From Streptomyces sp. NBC_00461 (GTDB lineage Bacteria > Actinomycetota > Actinomycetes > Streptomycetales > Streptomycetaceae), in the NCBI RefSeq assembly GCF_036013935.1, contig NZ_CP107902.1, forward strand, positions 9,767,001-9,831,000: 64,000 nt of DNA. The letters are read 5' to 3'. Each line of letters starts with the position of its first letter. Position 1 is the first letter of the stretch. This document shows, in pieces, positions 17,471-25,061 of this stretch. A model generated the notes under the pieces. That model made no database searches, was not told the DNA's origin, and was given only the letters and a program-made list of their open reading frames with translations. A program made the position numbers and the translations under genes.

Positions 17471-18691
17471 TCATTCTTCGCGCATGCCCCACGGGGAGCC
17501 GTACGCGGTCAGCAGGTCCAGGAACGGGTGGGCCGGGAACGCCTCCGGACCGAGGACGCCCGAGCCCGACCAGGCGCCGGTGGAGAGGAGTTCGAGGGCG
17601 ACGACCGGATTGACGGCCGTCTGCCACACCACCGCCTGGCTGCCGTACTCCGCCATGGACCACTGGTTGTCGACCACGTGGTACAGGTACACCTCGCGCG
17701 GCTTCCCGTCCTTGGTGCCGCGCACCCAGGTGCCCGCGCAGGTCTTGCCGTGCATCCGCTCGCCCAGCGTCGCCGGGTCGGGCAGGCACGCGGCGACCAC
17801 GTCCCGGGGCGAGACCGCGACCGGCCCCGCGGCGCTCGGCACGGTCACCGGTCCGGTGCGGTCCAGGCCGAGCAGATGCAGCGTCTTCAGCGTCTCGATG
17901 AACTCCCGGCCCAGGCCGTACTTGAAGGTGACCCGGCGCGCTTGAACCCAGCGCGGCACGAGCAGCACCTCCTCGTGCTCCACGTTCACGCACTCCACGG
18001 GACCGATCCCCTCGGGGAAGTCGAACACCTCGGGCTCGCTGAACGGCTCGGTGGTGAACCAGCCTCGGTCGGCTTCGTAGACGACGGGCGGGTTGAGGCA
18101 CTCCTCGATGGTGGTCCAGATGCTGAAGGAGGGAGCGAAGTCGTAGCCGTCGACGGTGAGGTTCGCGCCGTCACGGATGCCGATCTCCTCGATCTCGTCG
18201 AAGAGTTCGTCGGCCGCGAACCGCGCGAACACGTCCGACAAGCCGGGCTCCACGCCCATGCCGACGAGAGCCAGTGCGCCCGCCTTCTCCCACTCCTCGG
18301 CCTGCGCGAACTGGTCGTCGCCGAGCTTCACGCCGCACTCCTCGTAGGGCCGCTCGGCGTGCGGGTGCGACAGCGACATCGCCATGTCGAGATAGGTGGC
18401 GCCGGCCCTGCGCGCGGCTCGGAACAGCGGCATCACGAAGCGCGGGTCGGTGGCGTTGAGGAGCACGTCGCAGTCGTGCCGGCCCAGCAACTCCGCCACC
18501 GCCTCCTCGTCGCCGGCGTCGACGCGCTCGGCACGGAAGCGGGCCCCCTCGCCGCCGAGGGCGGCGACCGCGGCCTCGGCCCGCGCCGGGTCGTAGTCGG
18601 CCACGACCATCGCGTCGAAGAACGACCGCCTGGCGGCGATCCGGGTAACGGCGGTGCCGACCCCGCCGGCGCCCACGAGCAGTACACGCAT
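17471..18691 (-). CDS. Saccharopine dehydrogenase-like NAD(P)-dependent enzyme
   Basis: 406 residues. The N-terminal Rossmann motif VLLVGAGGVGTAVTRIAA, the catalytic-like YLDMAMSLSHP and MGVEPGLSDVFAR, and the long central beta domain fit saccharopine dehydrogenase / homospermidine or lysine-ketoglutarate-reductase-like enzymes. It is probably cytosolic; the true substrate is unknown. The ATG at 18691 has AGGGAG 8 nt upstream. Its leader holds four tandem ~19-bp repeats (18705-18779), and it is divergent from a TetR gene, its likely regulator. Confidence 0.9.
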   Translation of the reverse strand: MRVLLVGAGGVGTAVTRIAARRSFFDAMVVADYDPARAEAAVAALGGEGARFRAERVDAGDEEAVAELLGRHDCDVLLNATDPRFVMPLFRAARRAGATYLDMAMSLSHPHAERPYEECGVKLGDDQFAQAEEWEKAGALALVGMGVEPGLSDVFARFAADELFDEIEEIGIRDGANLTVDGYDFAPSFSIWTTIEECLNPPVVYEADRGWFTTEPFSEPEVFDFPEGIGPVECVNVEHEEVLLVPRWVQARRVTFKYGLGREFIETLKTLHLLGLDRTGPVTVPSAAGPVAVSPRDVVAACLPDPATLGERMHGKTCAGTWVRGTKDGKPREVYLYHVVDNQWSMAEYGSQAVVWQTAVNPVVALELLSTGAWSGSGVLGPEAFPAHPFLDLLTAYGSPWGMREE

Positions 18692-18704
18692 GACAGATCT
18701 CCCT

Positions 18705-18779
18705 GTCCTTAAGGACCGATGGGTCCTGAAGACCGATGAGTGTCCTGAGGACCGATGACTGTCCTGAGGATCGATGACG
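18705..18779. repeat. Four tandem ~19-bp repeats between divergent dehydrogenase and TetR genes
   Basis: Copies start at 18705, 18723, 18742 and 18761, each close to GTCCTGAGGACCGATGAC. The first copy contains the perfect 12-bp palindrome GTCCTTAAGGAC and the third the perfect interrupted palindrome GTCCT-G-AGGAC; copies 2 and 4 have one change in the symmetry. Spacing of 18-19 bp is just under two helical turns. They lie 14-88 bp upstream of the dehydrogenase ATG and 78-152 bp upstream of the TetR start. They could be an iterated operator or a series of small hairpins in the dehydrogenase mRNA leader. Confidence 0.85.
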
Positions 18780-18856
18780 AGGGGCCCCTGCCGGAGATAC
18801 AACGCGGCCGACTCACGTAAGGTCAATGGCGTTGGCATAAGGCGAAAGGTCGTGTC

Positions 18857-19603
18857 GTGCCCAAACCGGTCGTGCCCGAGGAGAAGCGGCGCAGGCGCCG
18901 GCCCACGAAGAGCGGCACCGTGCTGTCCGAGCGGCTGATCGTCGAGACCGCGCTGCGGATGCTGCGCGAACACGGCAGCGCGGGCCTCACCGCCCGCCGC
19001 CTCGGTCTGGCCCTGGACGCCGACCCGAGCACCCTCTACCGCTACTTCAGCGGCATGGATGACCTGACCCTCGCCATCGGTGACGCGCTCATCGGCGAGG
19101 CGCTCGACGGCTGGCGGCCGACGGGGGAGTGGCGGGCGGACCTGCGCGCCGTCGGCCTGCGTATCCACGCCGCCTACGTCGCCCACCCGCAGGCGGCGGT
19201 GCTGACCACGAGCCGGGTCACCGGCCGCACCAACGAACTGGCCGCCGACGAGGCCGTCCTGGACATCCTGCGCACGGCCGGCTTCCCGCTCCCGGACACC
19301 GTCCGCATCTACCACGCCTTCATCGACCAGACGCTGGCCTTCGCCGCTCTCGACGCCGCCTCCCTGGCCCTGCCGAGCGACGCCCTGCGGGCCGACGAGA
19401 CCATGTGGCGCTCGACCTATGCCCACCTGCCCCGCACCACCCACCCGCGCATCGCCGAGGCAGCGCCCCTGCTGGCGGCCCGCATGGTCGACAGCGCGTA
19501 TCCGACGGCACTGGAGATGCTGCTCGACAACGCGGCGGCACAGCTGGAGTCCCTCGGGGCTCGCGGGACGGACCGGTCGACGGACCGGTCGCCGCGACGA
19601 TGA
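18857..19603 (+). CDS. TetR/AcrR family regulator
   Basis: 248 residues from GTG 18857, with CGAAAGG upstream. A basic N-terminal tail (EEKRRRRRPTKS) precedes the HTH (LIVETALRMLREHGSAGLTA and LGLALDADPSTLYRYFSG), then a TetR_C-type ligand domain. The divergent saccharopine-dehydrogenase-like gene and the tandem repeats between them suggest local control. The 3' end encodes a short repeat (DRSTDRS) with two GACCGGTC palindromes at the DNA level. The ligand is unknown. Confidence 0.92.
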   Translation: MPKPVVPEEKRRRRRPTKSGTVLSERLIVETALRMLREHGSAGLTARRLGLALDADPSTLYRYFSGMDDLTLAIGDALIGEALDGWRPTGEWRADLRAVGLRIHAAYVAHPQAAVLTTSRVTGRTNELAADEAVLDILRTAGFPLPDTVRIYHAFIDQTLAFAALDAASLALPSDALRADETMWRSTYAHLPRTTHPRIAEAAPLLAARMVDSAYPTALEMLLDNAAAQLESLGARGTDRSTDRSPRR

Positions 19604-19732
19604 TCACGCCCGGTGCCCTGCTCGTCGCAGGGCCTGAGATCCACGACCTGAGCATGCGCGTCCCGAACTCCCGGACGGTGCTGGGATAGTGAACCCCCGA
19701 CCCGAAAGATGTATCGAGCAACCAGGAAGCCC

Positions 19733-21031
19733 GTGGACACCAGCGAGAGCAGCACCGAACCGCAGACACCGGACCCGGTCGCGGCCGACCCACCCCGGCG
19801 CGGCTGGCGCCGCTGGGCCATGGACACCCGCCCCCTGCGCATCCCGGCCTACCGCCGCCTCTGGTCCTCCACGATCGTCACCGCCGTCGGCAGCCAGCTC
19901 ACCGCGGTCGCCGTACCCAAGCAGATCTACGACATCACCGGGTCCTCGGCGTGGGTCGGTGCCGCGAGCCTCGCCGGCCTGCTCCCGCTGATCGTGTTCG
20001 CACTGTGGGGCGGCGCGGTCGCCGACAGCATGGACCGCCGAAAGCTGCTGCTGATCACCAACAGCGGCATCGCCGTCACCTCGCTGCTGTTCTGGCTCCA
20101 GGCCTTCGCCGGGCTGGAGTCCGTGGTCGCGCTCATGGTCCTGCTCGCCGTGCAGCAGGCGTTCTGGGGCCTGAACGCCCCCGCGCGCAACGCCTCCATC
20201 GCCCGTCTGGTGCCGGAGGGACAGTTGCCCGCCGCCAACGCCCTCGGCTCCACCGTCATGCAGACCGGACAGGTCGTCGGACCGTTGCTCGCCGGCGCCC
20301 TCATACCCGTCATCGGCCTGCCCGAGCTGTACCTGATCGACGCCGTCGCACTCTGCGTGACGGTGTGGGCGGTGTACAAGCTGCCCACCTTGCCGCCCCG
20401 GGCGGGATCCACGACGCGTCGCGCCGGCGTGCGGGAGATCGCGGAGGGGTTCCGCTACATCTCCATGCACAAGGTGCTGCTGCTGTCCTTCCTCGCCGAC
20501 ATCATCGCGATGGTCTTCGGCATGCCACGCGCCCTGTTCCCGCAACTCGCCGCGCAGACCTTCGGTTCCTACGGCGAAGGGCTCGCGCTGGGCCTGCTCT
20601 TCGCGGCGATCCCCATCGGCGCCGTGCTGGGCGGACTGTTCTCCGGCACCTTCTCCCGGGCCCGCAGGCACGGCTGGATGGTGATCGGCGCGGTCGTCGC
20701 CTGGGGCGCAGCGATCACCGGCTTCGGACTCAGCGGCAACCTGTGGCTCGCCGCGGCGTTCCTCGCCCTGGCCGGGGTCGCCGACATGGTCTCGATGGTC
20801 TTCCGCGGGGCGATCCTGCTGTCCGCCGCCACCGACGAGATGCGCGGCCGTATGCAGGGCGTCTTCACGGTCGTCGTCGCGGGCGGACCGCGTCTGGCCG
20901 ATGTCCTGCACGGCACCGCGGGCTCGGCCCTCGGTCCGCGCACAGCGGTCGCCGGCGGCGGCCTCCTCGTCGTCGCCGTGATGCTGTCCCTGGCCGCCGC
21001 GGTCCCGGCACTGCGCCGCTACCGAATCTGA
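19733..21031 (+). CDS. MFS transporter, EntS-like exporter type
   Basis: About 432 residues with ~12 predicted membrane segments. Conserved MFS features include VADSMDRRKLLLITN between TM2 and TM3 and the PARNASIARLVPE loop typical of the enterobactin-exporter (EntS/MFS_3) family. A hydrophilic Pro-rich N-terminus precedes TM1. GTG 19733 is preferred because AGGAAG lies 4-5 nt upstream; the ATG at 19709 would add eight residues but lacks a well-spaced ribosome site. The substrate is unknown. It starts ~130 bp after the TetR gene and is convergent with the cNMP-binding gene. Confidence 0.9.
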   Translation: MDTSESSTEPQTPDPVAADPPRRGWRRWAMDTRPLRIPAYRRLWSSTIVTAVGSQLTAVAVPKQIYDITGSSAWVGAASLAGLLPLIVFALWGGAVADSMDRRKLLLITNSGIAVTSLLFWLQAFAGLESVVALMVLLAVQQAFWGLNAPARNASIARLVPEGQLPAANALGSTVMQTGQVVGPLLAGALIPVIGLPELYLIDAVALCVTVWAVYKLPTLPPRAGSTTRRAGVREIAEGFRYISMHKVLLLSFLADIIAMVFGMPRALFPQLAAQTFGSYGEGLALGLLFAAIPIGAVLGGLFSGTFSRARRHGWMVIGAVVAWGAAITGFGLSGNLWLAAAFLALAGVADMVSMVFRGAILLSAATDEMRGRMQGVFTVVVAGGPRLADVLHGTAGSALGPRTAVAGGGLLVVAVMLSLAAAVPALRRYRI

Positions 21032-21101
21032 CCCCCATGCCCCCCAGTGCCCGAACTCCGGCCCCGAGGCGGCCCAGTGCCCCGCCAGGGCCCAGAGGGG
21101 C

Positions 21102-21557
21102 CTAGAAGGCGCTGCGCCGGCTGATCGAGTGCTGCTCCATGAGCTTGCCGCGGGTCGTCTCCAGCCGGTGCGCGAGGATCTCGGCGACGTTGCGCACGAG
21201 CGCGAGCCCGAGGTGCGTGTCCTCCTCGCACAGGCGCAGCACCGCCGCCGCCTCGAACTCGTAGGCGCGCACAGGGCTGAAGGCCTCCGCGCCGAAGTCC
21301 CACTCGTGCGGCGGGAACAGCCAGGACCAGCCGAGCAGATCGCCCGCGCCGAGGCTCGCGACCGTCACCCGCTGCAGCGAGTTGACCCGCTGGTCGAGGG
21401 AGACGGCGCCCGAGCGGATGACCCAGAAGCGGTCGGCCCTGCCGCCCGCCTCGAAGATCCGGGTGTCCTCCGGGAAGGAGACCTCCCGCGCGAGCGCCAT
21501 CAGGCTCTGGCGCTGCGGCGGGGGAAGAGCGGTCAGCAGTTTTATCGCTTTGGTCAT
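21102..21557 (-). CDS. Cyclic nucleotide-binding domain protein
   Basis: 151 residues from ATG 21557, chosen because GAGGAG sits 9 nt upstream; a longer frame reaches 21659 but its extra residues look non-conserved. The protein is a Crp/cNMP-binding beta-roll: FPEDTRIFEAGGRADRFWVI, SGAVSLDQR and LGAGDLLGWSWLFPPHEWDFGAE, followed by a helix. There is no C-terminal HTH, so it is a stand-alone sensor rather than a Crp-type activator. Similar proteins occur beside stress genes in Streptomyces. The leader contains a hairpin with a T run at 21676-21713. Confidence 0.87.
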   Translation of the reverse strand: MTKAIKLLTALPPPQRQSLMALAREVSFPEDTRIFEAGGRADRFWVIRSGAVSLDQRVNSLQRVTVASLGAGDLLGWSWLFPPHEWDFGAEAFSPVRAYEFEAAAVLRLCEEDTHLGLALVRNVAEILAHRLETTRGKLMEQHSISRRSAF

Positions 21558-21899
21558 GACGCGGGGCTCCTCGCCGAGGATCGGTTCCGGTGCTTTCCCT
21601 ACGCCCATTTCAGCCGCTGCGGACGCCCCGGGCACCTCGGCGGACGGCAGTTCTCGCACAGCACCCCGAAGACAGGAAAAAGCCCTGGCTGGACGGGGGA
21701 GACCAGCCAGGGCCGTAAGCGGTGGCGTCGGAGGACAGTACGGTCGACTCCGTCACCACGTATGAATGAACCGTAAACCATCTACCGGGGTTTTCGCGCC
21801 CCCAGAACGGGCCAAGTGACCGGTTTCACTCCGGGGCCCTTCGCCGGCCGCCCCCGCGCGCTCGGTTCGGTGCCCACCCGGCGGCTCCCCACCCGCAGG
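21558..21899. other. 342-bp region upstream of the cNMP-binding gene
   Basis: Contains the Shine-Dalgarno of the cNMP-binding gene (plus-strand 21567-21572), the minus-strand hairpin/T-tract at 21676-21713, an AT-richer stretch around 21761-21795 that could hold a promoter, and the 3' flank of the small gene at 21900. No further convincing reading frame is seen on either strand. Confidence 0.5.
21676..21713 (-). terminator. Intrinsic terminator with T tract (minus strand)
   Basis: An 11-bp perfect stem (arms 21682-21692 and 21703-21713, 10-nt loop) is followed on the minus strand by TTTTTCC (complement of 21675-21681). It could end transcription of the small gene at 21900-22121 or act as an attenuator in the leader of the cNMP-binding gene that begins at 21557. 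A genuine U run is uncommon in this GC-rich DNA. Confidence 0.7.
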
Positions 21900-22121
21900 T
21901 CAGGTCCCATCGGCACGCTTGCCCGGGGTCAGGATCTCGTCCAGTACGCACAGGACCGCCTCGTAGGTCAGAGTCCTTACGGCGGCCTCGTGCGCCGCCT
22001 CCGGATCGGTCGCCCGCAGGCCTTCACCCCGCGTCCGCCACGCCCGCTCCTCTCGCTGCGCGCAGTCCCGCGCACGCCGGATGCGGCGCAGCAGCTCGTC
22101 TGAGTCCACGACATCGGTCAT
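21900..22121 (-). CDS. Small hypothetical protein, 73 aa
   Basis: 73 residues from ATG 22121. It is charged, probably largely helical, with Arg-rich and Glu-rich stretches (LLRRIRRARDCAQREERAW; HEAAVRTLTYEAVLCVLDEI). Codon use matches neighbouring genes. It has no signal peptide or membrane segment. No family is recognised with confidence. It is upstream of the cNMP-binding gene on the same strand but separated by a terminator-like hairpin, and divergent from the GHKL kinase at 22383. Confidence 0.65.
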   Translation of the reverse strand: MTDVVDSDELLRRIRRARDCAQREERAWRTRGEGLRATDPEAAHEAAVRTLTYEAVLCVLDEILTPGKRADGT

Positions 22122-22382
22122 GGCATCCGCCTACCCACGTTTCTCACTCCGATGGCCTGGATCCCGCATCCGGCCGGGAGGTTTGGCAAGGCCCGTCCCG
22201 GTGAGCCGATGAGAAGAGACCTGTGGTGCTCGCGCAGCTGGAGTCGGAATCGCTGCGCGAGCGGGAAACTGCTGTGCCCATCAGGCATCGGCCCGGACAC
22301 GGCGGCCGCAGGTGTCGCCGGGGCCCGCTTTCCTCCCCCGCACACGGAGGCCGGGTTCTTCACCGATCAGGGGAGCCAGGCG

Positions 22383-22826
22383 ATGTGCGAGGAGCACCGG
22401 ACCGAACCCGCCCTCGAACGACCGGGCGCGCAGCAGACACGGCCCTCACGGTGGTGCAAACCCGCCGAGGCGCGAAGGGCGGTCGAGCGCGCTGTCACCG
22501 AACGCTGCCGGCTCACACACACCACCTGTGATCCGGAGGCCCTGTGTGACGCCCTGCTCGTCGCCACGGAGCTGACGACCAACGCCATCCTGCACGGCGG
22601 AGGCGTCACCGACTTCAGCGTCGACGTCCTCGGCACGGGCGTACGCGTCTCGGTGTGCGACCGCAGCGACCGGCTGCCCGTGTCGAGGCAGCCCGCCGAC
22701 CCCCTGCGACGACAGCACCCCGGCGGCCACGGCTGGCCCATCGTCTGCCGCCTGGCCCGGGACGTACGGGTGTCCGAGCTGCCCGCCGGCGGCAAGTGCA
22801 TCACCGCCGTGGTCGCCCTGGACTGA
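22383..22826 (+). CDS. GHKL ATP-binding protein (RsbW-like anti-sigma kinase)
   Basis: 147 residues. The HATPase boxes are intact: N box ATELTTNAILHGGG, G1 box SVCDRSD and G2 box HGWPIVCRLA, ending in GGKCITAVV. This is the RsbW/SpoIIAB-type serine kinase fold of partner-switching systems, which binds a sigma factor or phosphorylates a STAS antagonist. ATG 22383 has GGGGAG upstream; the longer open frame before it is not protein-like. The next gene, 175 bp downstream, is a SigB-type sigma factor, the natural candidate partner. Confidence 0.9.
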   Translation: MCEEHRTEPALERPGAQQTRPSRWCKPAEARRAVERAVTERCRLTHTTCDPEALCDALLVATELTTNAILHGGGVTDFSVDVLGTGVRVSVCDRSDRLPVSRQPADPLRRQHPGGHGWPIVCRLARDVRVSELPAGGKCITAVVALD

Positions 22827-22845
22827 ACGCTTTTTCGCAGGTGCG

Positions 22846-22870
22846 GTTTGTTCCCACGTGGGCAGGGCAT
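22846..22870 (+). promoter_or_regulatory. SigB-type promoter candidate before the sigma factor gene
   Basis: GTTT at 22846-22849, a 15-nt spacer, then GGGCAT at 22865-22870. This fits the general Streptomyces SigB-family pattern GNNT-N14/16-GGGTAY with one -10 deviation. The spacer contains the perfect 10-bp palindrome CCCACGTGGG (22853-22862). It lies 132 bp upstream of the sigma ATG and suggests autoregulation. Confidence 0.5.
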
Positions 22871-23001
22871 ACGGACGTTCGTGCTTCGGACCGGAGGCGC
22901 CCCAGCGGGAGTGGTATCGCTACCCCGGGCCCCTTCAGTCGGTCCGGACGGCGATCCTCCCGCGGTATGTCCCTGAAACCCTCGTTCAGGAGCGAATCCG
23001 C

Positions 23002-23856
23002 ATGCTCATCGACACGTCGACAAGCCGTCCCGGCACCCAGACCCGGCCGACCGCCCCCAGCGGGCGGCGGCACGACGACGCACCCGACACGGCCGAATAC
23101 TTCGCCCGTCTCGCCACGCTGGAGGACGGCCCCGAGCGGGACCTGCTCCGCGACGAACTCGTCACCGCGTGGCTGCCCATGGCCCATCGGATCGCCGGCC
23201 GGTTCCGCGACCGCGGCGAGTCCGTGGAGGACCTGCGCCAGGTCGCGGCCCTCGGCCTCGTCAAGGCGATCGACCGCTTCGACCCGGAGCGTGGCGCCTT
23301 CGAAAGCTACGCGGTGCCCACCATCACCGGTGAGGTCAAGCGGCACTTCCGGGACCGGATGTGGGCCCTGAGGGTGCCCCGCCGGGTGCAGGAACTGCGC
23401 AACAAGGTCCGGGTGGCCCGCCGGGAACTCACCCAGACTCCCGGCACCCCGGAACCCACGGTGGCCGACCTCGCCGCGCACACCGGACTCACCGAGGACG
23501 AGGTGAGCGCCGGAATCGAAGCCCTCGAAAGCTTCAGCACCCTCTCCCTGGACGCCGAACTCTCGGGCGACGAGGACGGCTACAGCCTCGCCGACACGCT
23601 CGGTGCCTCCGACACCTCGTACGACGTCGTGATCGACCGCGAGTCCGCCAAGGAAGGACTGCGCCGGCTGCCCGAACGCGAGCGCGCCATCCTCTACATG
23701 CGCTACTTCGAGGACATGACGCAGAGCCGGATCGCGGACCAGCTCGGTATCTCCCAGATGCATGTCTCCCGCCTCATCAGCCGCAGCTGCGCCCGTGTGC
23801 GTGCCGAGGCGCTGGGCGGCCGCAAGGGTGCCGACGACCGGCCGTCCGTCGCATGA
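23002..23856 (+). CDS. SigB/SigF/SigG-type alternative sigma factor
   Basis: 284 residues. Region 2 holds ESVEDLRQVAALGLVKAIDRFD and ESYAVPTITGEVKRHFRD, the hallmark of the SigB/SigF/SigG subfamily; region 3 has EPTVADLAAHTGLTEDEV; region 4 has RLPERERAILYMRYF and DQLGISQMHVSRLISR. ATG 23002 follows AGGAG. It probably directs an osmotic or general stress regulon; resemblance to S. coelicolor sigM is suspected from neighbourhood only. An RsbW-like kinase gene lies upstream, and DUF5133, ANTAR-GAF, DUF1206 and hypothetical genes follow closely downstream, a probable operon. Confidence 0.94.
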   Translation: MLIDTSTSRPGTQTRPTAPSGRRHDDAPDTAEYFARLATLEDGPERDLLRDELVTAWLPMAHRIAGRFRDRGESVEDLRQVAALGLVKAIDRFDPERGAFESYAVPTITGEVKRHFRDRMWALRVPRRVQELRNKVRVARRELTQTPGTPEPTVADLAAHTGLTEDEVSAGIEALESFSTLSLDAELSGDEDGYSLADTLGASDTSYDVVIDRESAKEGLRRLPERERAILYMRYFEDMTQSRIADQLGISQMHVSRLISRSCARVRAEALGGRKGADDRPSVA

Positions 23857-23888
23857 ACCGGTCCGAGCGGACGAGGAGTGAACGAACG

Positions 23889-24131
23889 ATGCTGATCCCC
23901 CATCCTGCCGTCCTGAGAAGGCTCGTGGAGGAGTACGAGAACGTGCAGGCCGAGGAGGCGGAGCAGAACGGTGGCCGGATGAGCCCGCGGGCGCAGGACC
24001 TGGCGTACACCCTCTGCGTGTCGACCGGCACGCGGGATGTGAGAAGGGCCCTGGACGCGGCACACCGGCTGCTCGCGACCACGACGACACCGCAGGCACC
24101 GCCCGAAACCACTGAGATCGGAGTTGGATGA
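23889..24131 (+). CDS. DUF5133 domain protein (80 aa)
   Basis: 80 residues beginning MLIPHPAVLRRLVEEYE, with the conserved core AQDLAYTLCVSTGTRDVRRALDAAHRLL; this pattern matches the small Streptomyces DUF5133 family of unknown function. It is soluble and helical. ATG 23889 is 32 bp after the sigma factor stop, and its own stop overlaps the next start (ATGA at 24128), so it is translationally coupled to the ANTAR-GAF gene. A second member occurs at 42517-42855 next to glgE. Confidence 0.85.
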   Translation: MLIPHPAVLRRLVEEYENVQAEEAEQNGGRMSPRAQDLAYTLCVSTGTRDVRRALDAAHRLLATTTTPQAPPETTEIGVG

Positions 24132-25006
24132 CAGCGCCAGGACCAGGGCCAGGACCCGGGGCGACGGGCGACGAGCCGGAGCGCGAAGAGCTGGAACGGC
24201 TGCGGGCACAGGTGCGGGACCTCAGGGCCAAGGCCCGCGCCTACCCGCAGATATCGCATGCGCAGGGCATCCTCCAGGAGCGCTACGGGCTGCCCGACGC
24301 GGACAGCGCGTTCGCACTCCTGCAGCAGACCTCGCAGCGGCTCAACGTCAAGATGCGGATCCTGTCCGGGGCCGTGGCGACCGTCCCGCGCCCGGACCCG
24401 GGGGAACAGCTGTGGTTCCCCCAGCGCGTCCGCCTCCCGGAGCCCGCGCTGCGCTTCGAGGCCGACCGCCCGCCGGAACCCGGCAACCGCGGTGCCGTCC
24501 TGGGCGCCGTACTGAGCCAGACGCTGGCGGTCGTCGGCACCGACATGGGAAACGTCCAGGTGGCCGACCGGGCCAGGCGCGGTCTGGTCATCGAGAAGCA
24601 CACGGGGCTGACCGCGGACTTCGTCGACTTCTTCGCCTACGTCGGGCCGACCGGCACCGCCTGTGCGAAGGCCGCCCGCGACGGCACCCAGGTCACCGTG
24701 CGGGACGTGGAGAGCGACCCGGTCTTCGACGAGCCGTCGAGGGCGGCGATCCTCGCGGCCGGCAGCAGGGCCTGTCACAGCGTGCCGCTCACGACCGCGG
24801 CGGGTCTGTGCGTGGGCATGGTCTCCGCCCACTCCGAACACACCCTCCAAGGGCTGACCAGGGCCCAGCTGAAGGTCCTGGACGTGGTGGGCGGCGACGG
24901 CGGCCGATGGCTCGCATGGCACGACCGCACCGTGGTCCTGGACGCCCTGGAGTATCTGCACGCCCTGGGCCGTCGCATGCGGGGCACGCGGATGCGAAGG
25001 GCATGA
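24128..25006 (+). CDS. ANTAR-GAF domain protein
   Basis: 292 residues. After a Gly/Pro-rich start, residues ~18-85 form a coiled coil plus ANTAR RNA-binding helix bundle (QISHAQGILQERYGLP then SAFALLQQTSQRLNVKMRIL). Residues ~115-270 form a GAF sensor domain (TDMGNVQVADRA, ACHSVPLTTAAGLCVGMVSAHSE). The usual actinobacterial order is GAF then ANTAR, so here it is reversed. ANTAR proteins act as antiterminators on hairpin leaders. It is coupled to the DUF5133 gene by an ATGA overlap and is in the sigma operon. Confidence 0.88.
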   Translation: MTAPGPGPGPGATGDEPEREELERLRAQVRDLRAKARAYPQISHAQGILQERYGLPDADSAFALLQQTSQRLNVKMRILSGAVATVPRPDPGEQLWFPQRVRLPEPALRFEADRPPEPGNRGAVLGAVLSQTLAVVGTDMGNVQVADRARRGLVIEKHTGLTADFVDFFAYVGPTGTACAKAARDGTQVTVRDVESDPVFDEPSRAAILAAGSRACHSVPLTTAAGLCVGMVSAHSEHTLQGLTRAQLKVLDVVGGDGGRWLAWHDRTVVLDALEYLHALGRRMRGTRMRRA

Positions 25007-25061
25007 ACACACGACGGTGTGCCCGTCCGGCGTCGGGGCATTCGGATTCGGGGAGGTCCTC

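Noticed and set aside
19570..19595. GACCGGTC repeats at the 3' end of the TetR gene as an operator
   Set aside because: They lie in coding sequence encoding a short DRSTDRS repeat; a regulatory role is not supported.
21558..21659. N-terminal extension of the cNMP-binding protein
   Set aside because: Internal ATG 21557 has a strong GAGGAG; the extension is not conserved-looking.
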